The notes: a model not told the origin generated them from the sequence alone. A stretch of 64,000 nucleotides of DNA from Pseudomonadota bacterium (GCA_023388715.1 JAEWFT010000035.1:18315-82314), one strand, 5' to 3'. Numbered from the stretch's first letter, positions 37,221 to 46,687 are shown. Translations and numbers: made by a program.

Positions 37221-37295
37221 TGGCCCCTGCTAAGCTGCGGTGAAGGCCTGATTCTAGCGCCTGATTCCACGATTGCATGAATGAGGGGAGGTTCC

Positions 37296-37892
37296 ATGCT
37301 TAGTTCATTGATTGTGCTGGCGATTGTGGTGGGCGTGGTGCTGTGGGCGATGGGCCTTTACAACGGACTGGTGGCCGCCCGCAATGCATTCAGGAACGCG
37401 TTCGCGCAGATCGACGTGCAGCTGCAGCGCCGTTTCGACCTGATCCCGAACCTGGTCGAAGTGGCCCGCAAATACATGGCGCACGAGCGCGAGACGCTGG
37501 AAGCCGTGATTGCCGCGCGCTCGGCGGCGCAGTCAGGGCTGGCGGCGGCCAAGGCCAGCCCGGGCGATCCTGCGGCGATGGCGCAGTTGGCGGCGGCGCA
37601 GGGGCAGTTGAACGCCGGCCTGGGGCGGTTGCTGGCGGTGGCCGAGGCGTATCCGGAACTCAAGGCCAACCAGAACATGATGCAGCTGACCGAGGAGCTC
37701 ACCAGCACCGAGAACAAGGTGGCCTTCGCGCGGCAGGCGTTCAACGACGCGGTCATGCACTACAACAATCGCCGCGAGATGTTCCCCAACAGCATCCTCG
37801 CCGGCATGTTCGGGTTCCAGCCCGCGACCCTGCTGGAGATCGAGGCAGCCAAGCAGGCGCAGGTGCGCGAAGCGCCGAAGGTCGAGTTCTGA
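37296..37892 (+). CDS. LemA family protein
   Basis: A 198-residue protein with an N-terminal membrane helix (LSSLIVLAIVVGVVLWAMGL) and the LemA helical domain: YNGLVAARNAFRNAFAQIDVQ, RRFDLIPNLVEVARKYM, AYPELKANQNMMQLTEEL and AFNDAVMHYNNRREMFPN. LemA proteins are thought to be inner-membrane scaffolds exposed on the periplasmic side. GAGGGGAGG just before 37296 decides the start against an ATG at 37281. It is followed after 22 bp by an M48 peptidase gene, a pairing common in bacteria. Confidence 0.93.
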   Translation: MLSSLIVLAIVVGVVLWAMGLYNGLVAARNAFRNAFAQIDVQLQRRFDLIPNLVEVARKYMAHERETLEAVIAARSAAQSGLAAAKASPGDPAAMAQLAAAQGQLNAGLGRLLAVAEAYPELKANQNMMQLTEELTSTENKVAFARQAFNDAVMHYNNRREMFPNSILAGMFGFQPATLLEIEAAKQAQVREAPKVEF

Positions 37893-37914
37893 TCCTCGCC
37901 CACGGGGCGCCCGG

Positions 37915-39798
37915 ATGAACTTCTTCGAACGCCAGGCCGCCGCGCGACGGACCTCGTCGCGGCTGGTGGTGCTATTTGCATTGGCCGTGGTCGGAATCGT
38001 CGCCGCGGTGAACCTGGCGGTGTGGGCGGTGGCGCCATCGTGGCGCGCGCTGGCGTTCGCCACCGGCGTCACCCTCATCACCATCCTGTTCGGGTCGCTG
38101 TACCGCATCGCCAGCCTGGGCAGCGGCGGCGAACCGGTCGCCCAGCAGCTTGGCGGCACCCGCGTGCCGGAAGACACCGGCGATCCCGCGCTGCGGCGCC
38201 TGCGCAACGTGGTGGAGGAGATCGCCATCGCCTCCGGCGTGCCGGTGCCGAAGGTCTACGTGCTGGACCAGGAGGCAGGCATCAATGCCTTTGCCGCCGG
38301 CTACAGCCCATCGGACGCGGTGGTCGCGGTCACCCGCGGCGCGCTCGAGCGGCTCAATCGCGACGAACTGCAGGGCGTCATCGCGCACGAGTTCAGCCAC
38401 ATCCTCAATGGCGACATGCGGTTGAACATCCGCCTGATCGGCGTGCTGTTCGGAATCCTGATGATCGGGCTGATTGGCCGCAAGATCCTCGAGCACGGGC
38501 GCTTCGCCGGCCGCCGCAACAATGCCGGCGCATTGCTGCTGGCGGCGCTCGTGGCCATCGTGATCGGCTACATCGGGGTGTTCTTCGGGCGCATGATCAA
38601 GGCCGGCGTGAGCCGCTCGCGCGAGCGCCTGGCCGACGCCAGCGCGGTGCAGTTCACCCGCCACACCCACGGCCTGGCCGGCGCGCTGAAGAAGATCGCC
38701 GGTCTCGACGAGGGCTCGCAGCTGAGCCACCGCAGCGAGGCCGAGGAAGTCAGCCACATGCTGTTTGGCGATGGCGTGGGCTACTCGAGGCTGTTTGCGA
38801 CGCATCCGCCGCTGCTGGAGCGCATCCAGGCGCTGGAACCGCGCTTCGACGGCGGGCAGCTGCAACGCTTGCAGGCGCGCTGGCAGGCCGCGCCGCCGGA
38901 TGGGCTGCAGGAGGACGTTGCGATGGGTCTGGGCGGTCATCCCGAGGCGCGCCTGCCTTCCGCTGCGAGGCAGTTGCAGGTCGACCCGCCCGCGGTTGCG
39001 GCGCAGGTGGCCACCCCTGCCGCCGACGACTACCTGCGCGCCGACACCATCGCCGGCGCGATCCCGGAAGCGCTGCGCGACCTGGCCACCGGGCGTGACA
39101 CGGTGATGCCGCTGCTGCTCGGCATGCTGTTGGCGGGCGACGAGGCGCTTGCGTCGCGCCAGCAAGGTGAGATCGCCGCGGGCCTGGGCGAGGAGGCGGG
39201 CGCGCAGGCGCAGCGCATCCATGGGCAACTCACCGCGGACCTGCACCCGATGCTGCGGCTGCCGCTGGCGGCGCTCGCCTTCCCGGTGTTGCGCCAGCGT
39301 CCGCGCCCTCAGCTGGATGCATTCCTGGACGCGGTCGATGCGGTGGTCCACGCCGATGGTGACGTCTCGCTGTTCGAATACTGCCTGGCGCGGCTGCTGC
39401 AGGTGCAGGTGCGCGAGGCGCTGGACCCCGCCCGCTACGCGCGCTTCGGCCGCCGCAAGCCGGGCAGCGTGCGCGACGAATTCGCCACCCTGCTGGCGGT
39501 CGTCGCGCATGCCGGCCACGCCGATGCCGCCTCCGCCCAACGCGCCTACCTTGCTGGCCTGCAGCGGGTATTGCCGCGCGACCACCTGCCATATGCACCG
39601 CCGGCCGCAGGCGTGCAGGCGCTGGATCGCGTGTGGGAGCCGCTGGATGCGCTCGATCCACTGGCCAAGCAGGTCATGGTCGAGGCGATCACCGACGCGA
39701 TCAGCCACGACGGCCGCATCAGCGTGGCCGAGGCGGAACTGCTGCGCACCATTTGCGGCGTGCTGCACTGCCCGTTGCCACCGGTGCTGGAGCACTGA
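37915..39798 (+). CDS. M48 family membrane zinc peptidase with TerB-like tail
   Basis: A 627-residue protein. Two membrane helices lie at about 19-60, the zinc-binding HEFSH is at 158-162 with the third ligand in SRSRERLADASA, and two further helices lie between (about 175-225), as in HtpX-like peptidases. The catalytic half ends near 320. The C-terminal ~300 residues are an extension not found in HtpX: it holds two helical units with acidic loops, DAVVHADGDVSLFEYCLA and DAISHDGRISVAEAELLRTI, that look like TerB-type metal-binding repeats. Together with LemA it may act in membrane protein quality control. Confidence 0.88.
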   Translation: MNFFERQAAARRTSSRLVVLFALAVVGIVAAVNLAVWAVAPSWRALAFATGVTLITILFGSLYRIASLGSGGEPVAQQLGGTRVPEDTGDPALRRLRNVVEEIAIASGVPVPKVYVLDQEAGINAFAAGYSPSDAVVAVTRGALERLNRDELQGVIAHEFSHILNGDMRLNIRLIGVLFGILMIGLIGRKILEHGRFAGRRNNAGALLLAALVAIVIGYIGVFFGRMIKAGVSRSRERLADASAVQFTRHTHGLAGALKKIAGLDEGSQLSHRSEAEEVSHMLFGDGVGYSRLFATHPPLLERIQALEPRFDGGQLQRLQARWQAAPPDGLQEDVAMGLGGHPEARLPSAARQLQVDPPAVAAQVATPAADDYLRADTIAGAIPEALRDLATGRDTVMPLLLGMLLAGDEALASRQQGEIAAGLGEEAGAQAQRIHGQLTADLHPMLRLPLAALAFPVLRQRPRPQLDAFLDAVDAVVHADGDVSLFEYCLARLLQVQVREALDPARYARFGRRKPGSVRDEFATLLAVVAHAGHADAASAQRAYLAGLQRVLPRDHLPYAPPAAGVQALDRVWEPLDALDPLAKQVMVEAITDAISHDGRISVAEAELLRTICGVLHCPLPPVLEH

Positions 39799-39837
39799 CG
39801 TCGGTGAGCGTTGGCCTGCGAGCGGGTCGCGGCTGGA

Positions 39838-41415
39838 TCAGCCCGCCTTGATCAGCTCCGACGCGCGCTCCGCGATCATGATCGTCGGCGCGTTGGTGTT
39901 GCCGCCGGGCAGGGTCGGCATCACCGAGGCATCGATGACTCGCAGGCCATCCACGCCGCGCACGCGCAGCTGCGCATCGACCACCGCGTCATCGTCGTCG
40001 CCCATCCGGCAGGTGCCCACCGGGTGGTACACCGACTCCGCCTTGGCGCGGATGAACTCGACCAGTTCGGCGTCGGAGAGGCGCTCGCCCTTCGGGAAGA
40101 TCGGCGCGCCGCGATAGGGATCGAAGGCGCGCTGGGCGAAGATCTCGCCGCTGATCCTCGCGCATTCGACCATCACCTTGAGGTCGAAGCCGTCCGCATC
40201 GCCCAGGTAATTGGCCTCGATCCGCGGCTTGTCGCTGGCGCGGTTGCTGGCCAGCGTCAGCCGGCCGCGGCTGCGCGGGCGCAGGAAGCAGGCGTGCAGG
40301 GTGTAGCCGTCGCCTTCCAGCCGGTTGCGGCCGTGGTCGTCGAGCATCGCCGGCACGAAATGGAACTGCACGTCGCAGCGTTGGTCCTGCGCCAGCGGCG
40401 AGCGCCAGAAGCCGCCAGCCTCGGCGATGTTGCTGCTGCCGGCGCCGCGGTGGCCGCGCAGGAAATAGTCGAACGCCATCTTCGGCTCGTTGGCGCGGTC
40501 GTAGGTGATGGGTTGGGTGCAGTGCTGCAGGGTGCAGATGTCGAGGTGGTCCTGCAGGTTGCGCCCGACCCCGGCCGCGTCATGGACCACGTCGATCCGG
40601 TGCCGGCGCAACTCGCCCGCGGGCCCGATGCCGGAGAGCATCAGCAGTTGCGGCGAGTTGATCGCGCCACCGCTGAGGATGACCTCGCGCGCCGCCGGCT
40701 GGTGGTAGGCCTTGCCGCGCATCGAATAGGTGACGCCACTGGCGCGGCGCCCGTCGAAGGTGACGCGGCTGGCCATCGCGCCGGTGTGCACGGTCAGGTT
40801 GGGCCGCGAGCGCACCGGCGCCAGGTAGGCGACGGCGGCGGAGCAGCGCGCGCCATCGCGCTGGGTGACCTGGTAGAGGCCCACGCCTTCCTGCACCAAG
40901 CCATTGAAGTCCGCGTTGGCCGGCAGGCCGGCCTGCCGCGCGGCCTCGATGAAGACCTCGGACAGCGGGTTGTGGTGGCGCAGGTCGCTGACCGTGAGCG
41001 GGCCGTCCGCCCCGTGCAGCGCGTCGGCGCCGCGGGTGTTGCCCTCGGCCTTGCGGAACCAGGGCAGCACGCTGTCCCAGTCCCAGCCCGATGCCTGTTC
41101 GCCCCATTCGTCGTAGTCGCGGGGGACGCCGCGGGTGTAGCACATCGCGTTGATCGAGCTGGAGCCGCCGAGGACCCTGCCGCGCGGCCACCACAGCGTG
41201 CGATGGTTGAGGTGGGGCTCGGGCGCGGTGTCGTAATCCCAGTTCACGCCCTTGCGGTTGACCAGCTTGGCCAGGCCCGCGGGCATGTGGATGAAGGGAT
41301 GCCAGTCGCGCGGGCCAGCTTCCAGCAGCAGCACCTTGACGCCGGGATCCTCGCTCAGCCGGTTGGCGAGCACGCAGCCGGCCGATCCGGCGCCGATGAT
41401 GATGTAGTCGTACAA
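39838..41415 (-). CDS. GMC-family FAD-dependent alcohol/choline dehydrogenase
   Basis: A 525-residue flavoenzyme. The N-terminus YDYIIIGAGSAGCVLANRLS is the FAD-binding Rossmann motif, WWPRGRVLGGSSSINAM is GMC signature 1, and SGGAINSPQLLMLSGIGP is signature 2. The catalytic His lies in VYHPVGTCRMG near the end. It resembles BetA-type choline and other alcohol dehydrogenases, but no betaine genes are near, so the substrate is open. The start codon is TTG at 41415, with AGGGG eight bases upstream; no ATG gives the FAD motif. Confidence 0.88.
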   Translation of the reverse strand: MYDYIIIGAGSAGCVLANRLSEDPGVKVLLLEAGPRDWHPFIHMPAGLAKLVNRKGVNWDYDTAPEPHLNHRTLWWPRGRVLGGSSSINAMCYTRGVPRDYDEWGEQASGWDWDSVLPWFRKAEGNTRGADALHGADGPLTVSDLRHHNPLSEVFIEAARQAGLPANADFNGLVQEGVGLYQVTQRDGARCSAAVAYLAPVRSRPNLTVHTGAMASRVTFDGRRASGVTYSMRGKAYHQPAAREVILSGGAINSPQLLMLSGIGPAGELRRHRIDVVHDAAGVGRNLQDHLDICTLQHCTQPITYDRANEPKMAFDYFLRGHRGAGSSNIAEAGGFWRSPLAQDQRCDVQFHFVPAMLDDHGRNRLEGDGYTLHACFLRPRSRGRLTLASNRASDKPRIEANYLGDADGFDLKVMVECARISGEIFAQRAFDPYRGAPIFPKGERLSDAELVEFIRAKAESVYHPVGTCRMGDDDDAVVDAQLRVRGVDGLRVIDASVMPTLPGGNTNAPTIMIAERASELIKAG

Positions 41416-41542
41416 CGCCGCGCCCCTGCTGTTGGTGCCCCGACGCTATGCCCGGCCAGTAGAGCAAATGCTCTGGCCGCGCGCTGGCGCCGACGCCGGG
41501 TCGCGGGCTAAGGTGGCGGCTCGTCGTACTGCCCGCCGCCGA

Positions 41543-42895
41543 ATGAGCCACGCCACTCCACCTGCTGGTCGCTTCGGCCGTTTCCGCGCAGCGCTGGCCG
41601 AGTCCCCCCCGCTGCTGTGGTCCTTCCTCTACTTCTTCTGCCTGCTCAGCGGCTATTACGTCCTACGCCCGGTGCGCGAGGCGATGGCCGCCTCCAGCGA
41701 CGTCGCCGCGGTGTTCCCGCCGGCGATGATCCAGTGGTTCGAAGCACGCGGCGTGGCGCTGGGCGAATTCACCCTGCAGGTCATCTTCACTTCGGTGTTC
41801 CTGATCATGCTGCTGCTGCAGCCGGTGTACGGCTGGCTGGTCAGCCGCTGGCCGCGGCGGGTGTTCCTCCCTGCGATCTATGTGTTCTTCATCGCCACCT
41901 TGCTGCTGTTCTACCTGATGTTCGACAGCGGCATGCCCGGGCGCGGGCTGGCCTTCATCCTGTGGCTGACCGTGTTCAACCTGTTCGCGGTGGCGGTGTT
42001 CTGGAGCTTCATGGCGGATGTCTACGACAACGCCGAAGCGCGCCGCTACTACGGTTACATCGGCGCGGCGGGCACGATTGGTGCGTTCCTCGGCCCGGTG
42101 CTCACCCGCACGCTGGTGGAGCGGGTCGGCATTCCCAACATGATGCTGGTGTCGGCCGGGTTCCTGTCGCTGTGCGTGCTGTGCATCGTGCGCCTGCGCA
42201 GCCACGCGATGCAGCGCGAGGCCGCGCGTGGGCGCGCCAGCGGTGAGGTGCCGATGGGCGGGCAGGTGCTGGCCGGCCTGAAGCTGGTCGCGCGCGAACC
42301 GCTGCTGCGCTGGCTGGCGGTGCTGACGGTGTTCGGCGTCGGCATCGGCACCCTGCTGTACAACGAGCAGAACGCGATCGCCCGCGAGGCCTTCAGCAGC
42401 GCGGACGAGCGCGCCGCCTTCTTCGCCACGCTGGATCTTGCGGTCAACGCGCTCACTCTGTTCGTGCAGGTGGTGGTGACCCGTTGGTTACTGTCGCGCT
42501 TCGGGATCGCGCCGGCGCTGCTGGTCCCGGGTTTCGCGATCATCATCGGTTTCGCCGCACTGTCGGCCTCGCCGCTGCCGATGCTGGTGGCCGTGGTGCA
42601 GGTGGTGACCCGCGCCAGCGAGTTCTCACTGGCCAAGCCCGCGCGCGAGACGATCTACACCCGTGTCGGCCGCGAGTGGCGTTACAAGGCGGGCGCGGCG
42701 ATCGATACCGTGATCTACCGCGGCGGCGACCTCACCTTCGTCTGGCTGCACAAGCTGCTGTCGGCGTTCGGTTCGCAGGTGGTGTTCGGCGCCGGCGTGC
42801 TGGTGGCGGGAGCGATGACCTTCGGTGCGTGGAAGGTCGTGGGCGAGGCGCGCAAGCTGCCCCCGCAGTCGCCGGGGGATGCGCCCGCGGGGTGA
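41543..42895 (+). CDS. Npt/ADP-ATP antiporter-like or MFS membrane transporter
   Basis: A 450-residue protein with about 11-12 membrane helices. The segments LSGYYVLRPVREAMA, FWSFMADVYDNAEARRYYGYIGAAGTIGAFLGP and GREWRYKAGAAIDTVIYRGGDL recall the Npt (ATP:ADP antiporter) superfamily and its MFS relatives in free-living proteobacteria. Whether it moves nucleotides is not certain; the free-living members are uncharacterised. It stands between convergent neighbours and is probably transcribed on its own. The start at 41543 was chosen as the only ATG before the first helix. Confidence 0.75.
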   Translation: MSHATPPAGRFGRFRAALAESPPLLWSFLYFFCLLSGYYVLRPVREAMAASSDVAAVFPPAMIQWFEARGVALGEFTLQVIFTSVFLIMLLLQPVYGWLVSRWPRRVFLPAIYVFFIATLLLFYLMFDSGMPGRGLAFILWLTVFNLFAVAVFWSFMADVYDNAEARRYYGYIGAAGTIGAFLGPVLTRTLVERVGIPNMMLVSAGFLSLCVLCIVRLRSHAMQREAARGRASGEVPMGGQVLAGLKLVAREPLLRWLAVLTVFGVGIGTLLYNEQNAIAREAFSSADERAAFFATLDLAVNALTLFVQVVVTRWLLSRFGIAPALLVPGFAIIIGFAALSASPLPMLVAVVQVVTRASEFSLAKPARETIYTRVGREWRYKAGAAIDTVIYRGGDLTFVWLHKLLSAFGSQVVFGAGVLVAGAMTFGAWKVVGEARKLPPQSPGDAPAG

Positions 42896-42907
42896 TCGTG
42901 GCCGGGT

Positions 42908-43378
42908 TCAGCGACGCGAGCGCGGGCTGACCCACATGGCGATGGTGGCGCGGAACACGGCATCGCCCTGCGCATCCTCAAGCACCACGTCGAACGGAAG
43001 GTCGTAGCCGGCCTCGGCTTCGCGTGGCGGGAACGCCGGTGTCGCGGTGGCGCGCATGGTGCCGACTGCCTTCTTCAGGTAGTCCACCTGCATGCCCCTG
43101 GGGATCCAGCGCATCGACGCCGGGATGCTGGCATCGCAGGTAAGCCCGCCGATGAACTCGGCGAGGTTGCACAGCGCGATCGCGTGAACAGTGCCGAGGT
43201 GGTTGCTGACGCGACGGCGATGGCGCAGCGTGGCCACGCCACGGCCGGGTGTCAGGCTCTCGATGCGGGGCGCGATGCTGGCGAAGTAGGGCGCCTTCAG
43301 GCAGACCAACCGCGAGAACAGCCAGCGGCCCGCCGGCCACCGGCTGATTCGCTGGTACGTCGCGAGCACCGAGGCCAT
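42908..43378 (-). CDS. DUF4442 hotdog-fold protein, thioesterase-like
   Basis: A 156-residue protein with the hotdog pattern of DUF4442 and PaaI/YiiD-type thioesterases: LKAPYFASIAPRIESLTPG, RRRRVSNHLGTVHAIALCNLAEF (the His-containing central helix) and the strand VFRATIAMWVSP. It begins one base after the fadE stop and is surely co-transcribed with it. A role in hydrolysing acyl-CoAs, or regulating their level, during fatty acid breakdown is inferred from this linkage only. Confidence 0.85.
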   Translation of the reverse strand: MASVLATYQRISRWPAGRWLFSRLVCLKAPYFASIAPRIESLTPGRGVATLRHRRRVSNHLGTVHAIALCNLAEFIGGLTCDASIPASMRWIPRGMQVDYLKKAVGTMRATATPAFPPREAEAGYDLPFDVVLEDAQGDAVFRATIAMWVSPRSRR

Positions 43379-43379
43379 G

Positions 43380-45863
43380 TCAGGCGGCTTCGCGGTCCGC
43401 GCCCTTGCCCTCGTGGCCGTGCATGGCGGCGTAGCCCGCGGAGCGAAGCTCGGCAGGGTCGAAGTCATCGACCATGATCGCGTCCAGCGTCATCTCGCGC
43501 AGTTCCTCCAGCTGCCTGCGCTCCTCGGCGGTGATCCAGCCCTCGCGCACGCCCTCGTCGAGCTGCGCCGGGAACTCCAGCGCCTCGATGTCGCTGTTCT
43601 TCAGCGCCTTCTGGAACTTGCGCTCCACCGGCTCGGCCAGTACCACCTTCGGCAGGTAGCTGACGATGCGGCCGGCCGGGTTGCGTGCATGTGGCGCGGT
43701 GTGCACGCCCTCGGCCAGGCGCTCGCGTACCTCGCCCGGCGTCATCAGCAGCGAGGCGACCTTGTGCCCCAGGCGGTCGCTGGGCGCCTGCGCGCGGCGG
43801 CCCCACGGGAACACCAAGAGCCACAGCAGCCAGCCGACCGGGCGCACCGGGAAGTTGCGCAGGGCGGTGGACAGCGCGGTCTCGATCTTGTTCACCGCAT
43901 CGTGCACCGCCCACGCCAGCAGCGGCTGGTCGCCCGCGGGCGCGCCGGCATCCTGGTGGCGCTTGAGCATCGCGCTGACGATGTAGAGCTGGCTGAGCAC
44001 GTCGCCCAGGCGGCCCGACAGCGACTCCTTGAACTTCAGCTTGCCGCCCAGCATCAGCATCGAGGTGTCGGCCATCAGCGCCAGCGCCGCGGAATAGCGG
44101 TTGAGCTTGCGGAAGTAGCGACGGGTGTCGTCGTTGCCGGGCGCACTGCCGAAGCGCGCGCCGGTCAGCCCGAACCACCAGCTGCGCACCGCGTTGCTGA
44201 TCGCGAAGCCAAGGTGGCCGAACAGCGCCTGGTCGAACTGGTCGATGCGCTGCTGCGGATCGGCCAGCTGCGCCGCCTTCATTTCCTTCATCACCCACGG
44301 GTGGCAGAGGATCGCACCTTGGCCGAAGATCATCAGCGAGCGGGTCATGATGTTGGCGCCCTCGACCGTGATCGCGATCGGCGCGGCCTGGTAGCTCCGC
44401 CCGGCGAAGTTGCGCGGGCCGAGGATGATGCCCTTGCCGCCCAGGATGTCCATGCTGTCCAGCGAGACCTTGCGGCCCATCTCGGTGCAGTGGTACTTGG
44501 CGATCGTCGACGGGACCGCCGGGTTCTCGCCGCGCGCCACCGCCGCCGCGGTCGCCTCGCTCAACGCGCTGCAGGCATAGGCATTGCCGCCGATCCGTGC
44601 CAGCGCTTCCTCCACGCCCTCGAAGCGGCCGATCGACAGTCCGAATTGCTTGCGGATGCGCGCATAGCTGCCCACCGCCACCGCGCCCATCTTGGAGCCG
44701 CCGCTGGCGGTCGAGGGCAGGGTGATCGAGCGGCCGATCGACAGGCATTCCATCAGCATGCGCCAGCCCTGGCCGGCGTAATCCTCGCCACCGATCAGCT
44801 GCGACAGCGGCACGAACACGTCGCGGCCGCGGATCGGGCCGTTCTGGAACGTCGAGTTCAGCGGCATGTGGCGGCGGCCGATCTCCAGCCCGGGCGTGTC
44901 GGCCGGCACCAGCGCCAGCGAGATGCCGATGTCGCGCGTCTCGCCCAGCAGGCCGTCCGGGTCGTACATCCGGAACGCCACCCCGATCAGGGTCGCGACC
45001 GGCGCCAGGGTGATGTAGCGCTTGTTGAGGGTCAGGCGGATGCCCAGCACGTTGGCGCCATTCCACTCGCCCATGCAGACGATGCCGTAGTCGGGGATCG
45101 AGGTGGCGTCCGAGCCGGCGAACGGGCCCGTCAGCGCGAAGCAGGGCACCTCGCGGCCATCGGCCAGGCGCGGCAGGTAGGCCTGTTTCTGCTCGGCGGT
45201 GCCGTAATGCATCAGCAGTTCGGCCGGGCCCAGCGAATTCGGCACGCCGACGGTGGAGCTGACCACCGCGCTGACCGAGGCCAGCTTCTGGATCACCTTG
45301 TGGTTCATCAGCGCGGAGAAGCCCAGCCCGCCGTACTCCTTGGGGATGTTCAGCCCGAAGAAGCGGTTGCGCTTGATGAAGTCCCACATCTCCGGCGGCA
45401 GGTCGGCGCGGACGTGGGTGATGTCCCAGTCGTCGGTCATCCGGCACAGCTCTTCGCAGGGACCATCCAGGAAGGCCTGCTCCTCGGCGGTCAGTTCGGG
45501 CTTGGGCTGGCCCAGCAACTGCTGCCAGTCCGGCTTGCCGGAAAACAGCTGGCCCTCGAAGCCGACCGTGCCCGACTCCAGCGCGGTGCGCTCCGTGTCC
45601 GACAGCGGCGGCAGGATCCGGGTATAGAACGTGAGCAGCGGGGCGGTGATCAGCGGCTTGCGCAGTTGTGGCAGCAGCAGCGGCAGCGCCACCACCAACG
45701 CCACCCCCGTGGCAATCGCCAGCGCGGTCGCGTTCGCGCCCAGCAGCCAGCTGGCCACCAGCAGGGTGGCGGTCAGCGCCAGCCAAACCGGGACCCGCAG
45801 GCGGTGGTAGGCGGCGACGGCGCCGGCGACGAGCAGGGCAAGGAAGGGCAGGATGACGCTCAT
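43380..45863 (-). CDS. fadE: Acyl-CoA dehydrogenase FadE
   Basis: An 827-residue enzyme of the long FadE type, first step of fatty acid beta-oxidation. The N-terminus has two or three hydrophobic segments (to about residue 65). The dehydrogenase core begins near 80 and includes GLNIPKEYGGLGFSALM, CFALTGPFAGSDATSIPD and YQAAPIAITVEGANIMTRSLMI with the catalytic glutamate. A long C-terminal region after about 550 is specific to FadE. It is expressed toward the left with the DUF4442 gene, and its promoter overlaps an inverted repeat next to a divergent TetR gene. Confidence 0.94.
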   Translation of the reverse strand: MSVILPFLALLVAGAVAAYHRLRVPVWLALTATLLVASWLLGANATALAIATGVALVVALPLLLPQLRKPLITAPLLTFYTRILPPLSDTERTALESGTVGFEGQLFSGKPDWQQLLGQPKPELTAEEQAFLDGPCEELCRMTDDWDITHVRADLPPEMWDFIKRNRFFGLNIPKEYGGLGFSALMNHKVIQKLASVSAVVSSTVGVPNSLGPAELLMHYGTAEQKQAYLPRLADGREVPCFALTGPFAGSDATSIPDYGIVCMGEWNGANVLGIRLTLNKRYITLAPVATLIGVAFRMYDPDGLLGETRDIGISLALVPADTPGLEIGRRHMPLNSTFQNGPIRGRDVFVPLSQLIGGEDYAGQGWRMLMECLSIGRSITLPSTASGGSKMGAVAVGSYARIRKQFGLSIGRFEGVEEALARIGGNAYACSALSEATAAAVARGENPAVPSTIAKYHCTEMGRKVSLDSMDILGGKGIILGPRNFAGRSYQAAPIAITVEGANIMTRSLMIFGQGAILCHPWVMKEMKAAQLADPQQRIDQFDQALFGHLGFAISNAVRSWWFGLTGARFGSAPGNDDTRRYFRKLNRYSAALALMADTSMLMLGGKLKFKESLSGRLGDVLSQLYIVSAMLKRHQDAGAPAGDQPLLAWAVHDAVNKIETALSTALRNFPVRPVGWLLWLLVFPWGRRAQAPSDRLGHKVASLLMTPGEVRERLAEGVHTAPHARNPAGRIVSYLPKVVLAEPVERKFQKALKNSDIEALEFPAQLDEGVREGWITAEERRQLEELREMTLDAIMVDDFDPAELRSAGYAAMHGHEGKGADREAA

Positions 45864-45924
45864 TCTGGATCTCCCGAAAGCGTGCGAGCGGGTCCGGCAT
45901 TGCGCTGCAGCAGCCGTCCCCTTA

Positions 45925-45942
45925 CCATACGGTGAAGTATGG
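45925..45942. promoter_or_regulatory. Candidate TetR operator in the fadE promoter
   Basis: CCATAC-GGTGAA-GTATGG, a perfect 6-bp inverted repeat with a six-base centre, typical in size for TetR dimers. It contains the fadE -10 box. Confidence 0.6.
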
Positions 45943-45963
45943 CTGGGAAGCGGCGCGTGTCAA
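45936..45963 (-). promoter_or_regulatory. fadE promoter
   Basis: On the minus strand, a perfect -35 TTGACA (45963-45958), a 16-bp spacer and -10 CATACT (45941-45936). The -10 lies inside the inverted repeat at 45925-45942, so a repressor bound there would block it. Confidence 0.6.
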
Positions 45964-46026
45964 TCCGCAAATCAGAGCAAAAACTCAGCATACTCCCACG
46001 GCACCGAACGTACGGCAGGACCCTGG

Positions 46027-46605
46027 ATGACCGAAGCTTCACCCCGCAGCGGGCGCCTGAGCGCCGACGACTGGGCCAGCGAGGCGCTGGACCAGATCGC
46101 CGAGCAGGGCGTCGCCTCGGTGGCCGTCGAGCCGCTGGCGCGGCGGCTGGGCGTGACCAAGGGCAGCTTCTACTGGCATTTCCCGTCGCGCGATTCCCTG
46201 CTGCAGGCCGCGCTGGAACGCTGGGAAACCGCCGAGCAGGAACTGGTGTTCGGTTCGCTGGAGCAGGTGGCCGACCCCCGCGAGCGCCTGCGCGCGCTGT
46301 TCCAACTGGTGGCGCGCGAGGTCCGCTCGCACATCATCTATAGCGAATTACTCAAGGCGCTCGACCATCCCGCGGTCAGCCCGGTGATCGAGCGGGTGTC
46401 CAAGCGCCGCCTCGACTACCTGACCGCCAGCTTCCGCCAGGCCGGCCTGCCGCGCGGCGCGGCGCAACACCGCGCGCGCCTGGCCTACGCGGCGTATGTC
46501 GGCTTCCTGCAGCTGAGCCTGCAGCTGCACCAGCCGCGGCTGGCCCATGACGAATTCGACGCCTACGTCGAACACGTCATGGACACCCTGATTCCGCAGA
46601 CCTGA
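46027..46605 (+). CDS. TetR/AcrR family repressor
   Basis: A 192-residue regulator. The N-terminal helix-turn-helix includes VASVAVEPLARRLGVTKGSFYWHFPSRD (shown in parts: GVTKGSFYWHF is the recognition core). The C-terminal ligand domain is of the type seen in regulators of fatty acid genes. It is divergent from fadE, with a 163-bp intergenic region that holds a palindrome over the fadE promoter; an acyl-CoA ligand is therefore likely. The start at 46027 is set by protein similarity; the frame upstream to 45853 is non-coding in character. Confidence 0.9.
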   Translation: MTEASPRSGRLSADDWASEALDQIAEQGVASVAVEPLARRLGVTKGSFYWHFPSRDSLLQAALERWETAEQELVFGSLEQVADPRERLRALFQLVAREVRSHIIYSELLKALDHPAVSPVIERVSKRRLDYLTASFRQAGLPRGAAQHRARLAYAAYVGFLQLSLQLHQPRLAHDEFDAYVEHVMDTLIPQT

Positions 46606-46687
46606 CTTCTCCTTCGCGCGCGGCGCAGCCCCTGCGCGGGCCGCCATGCACCCGTTTTCACGCAGCAGTTTCGACAAGGAACCATCG

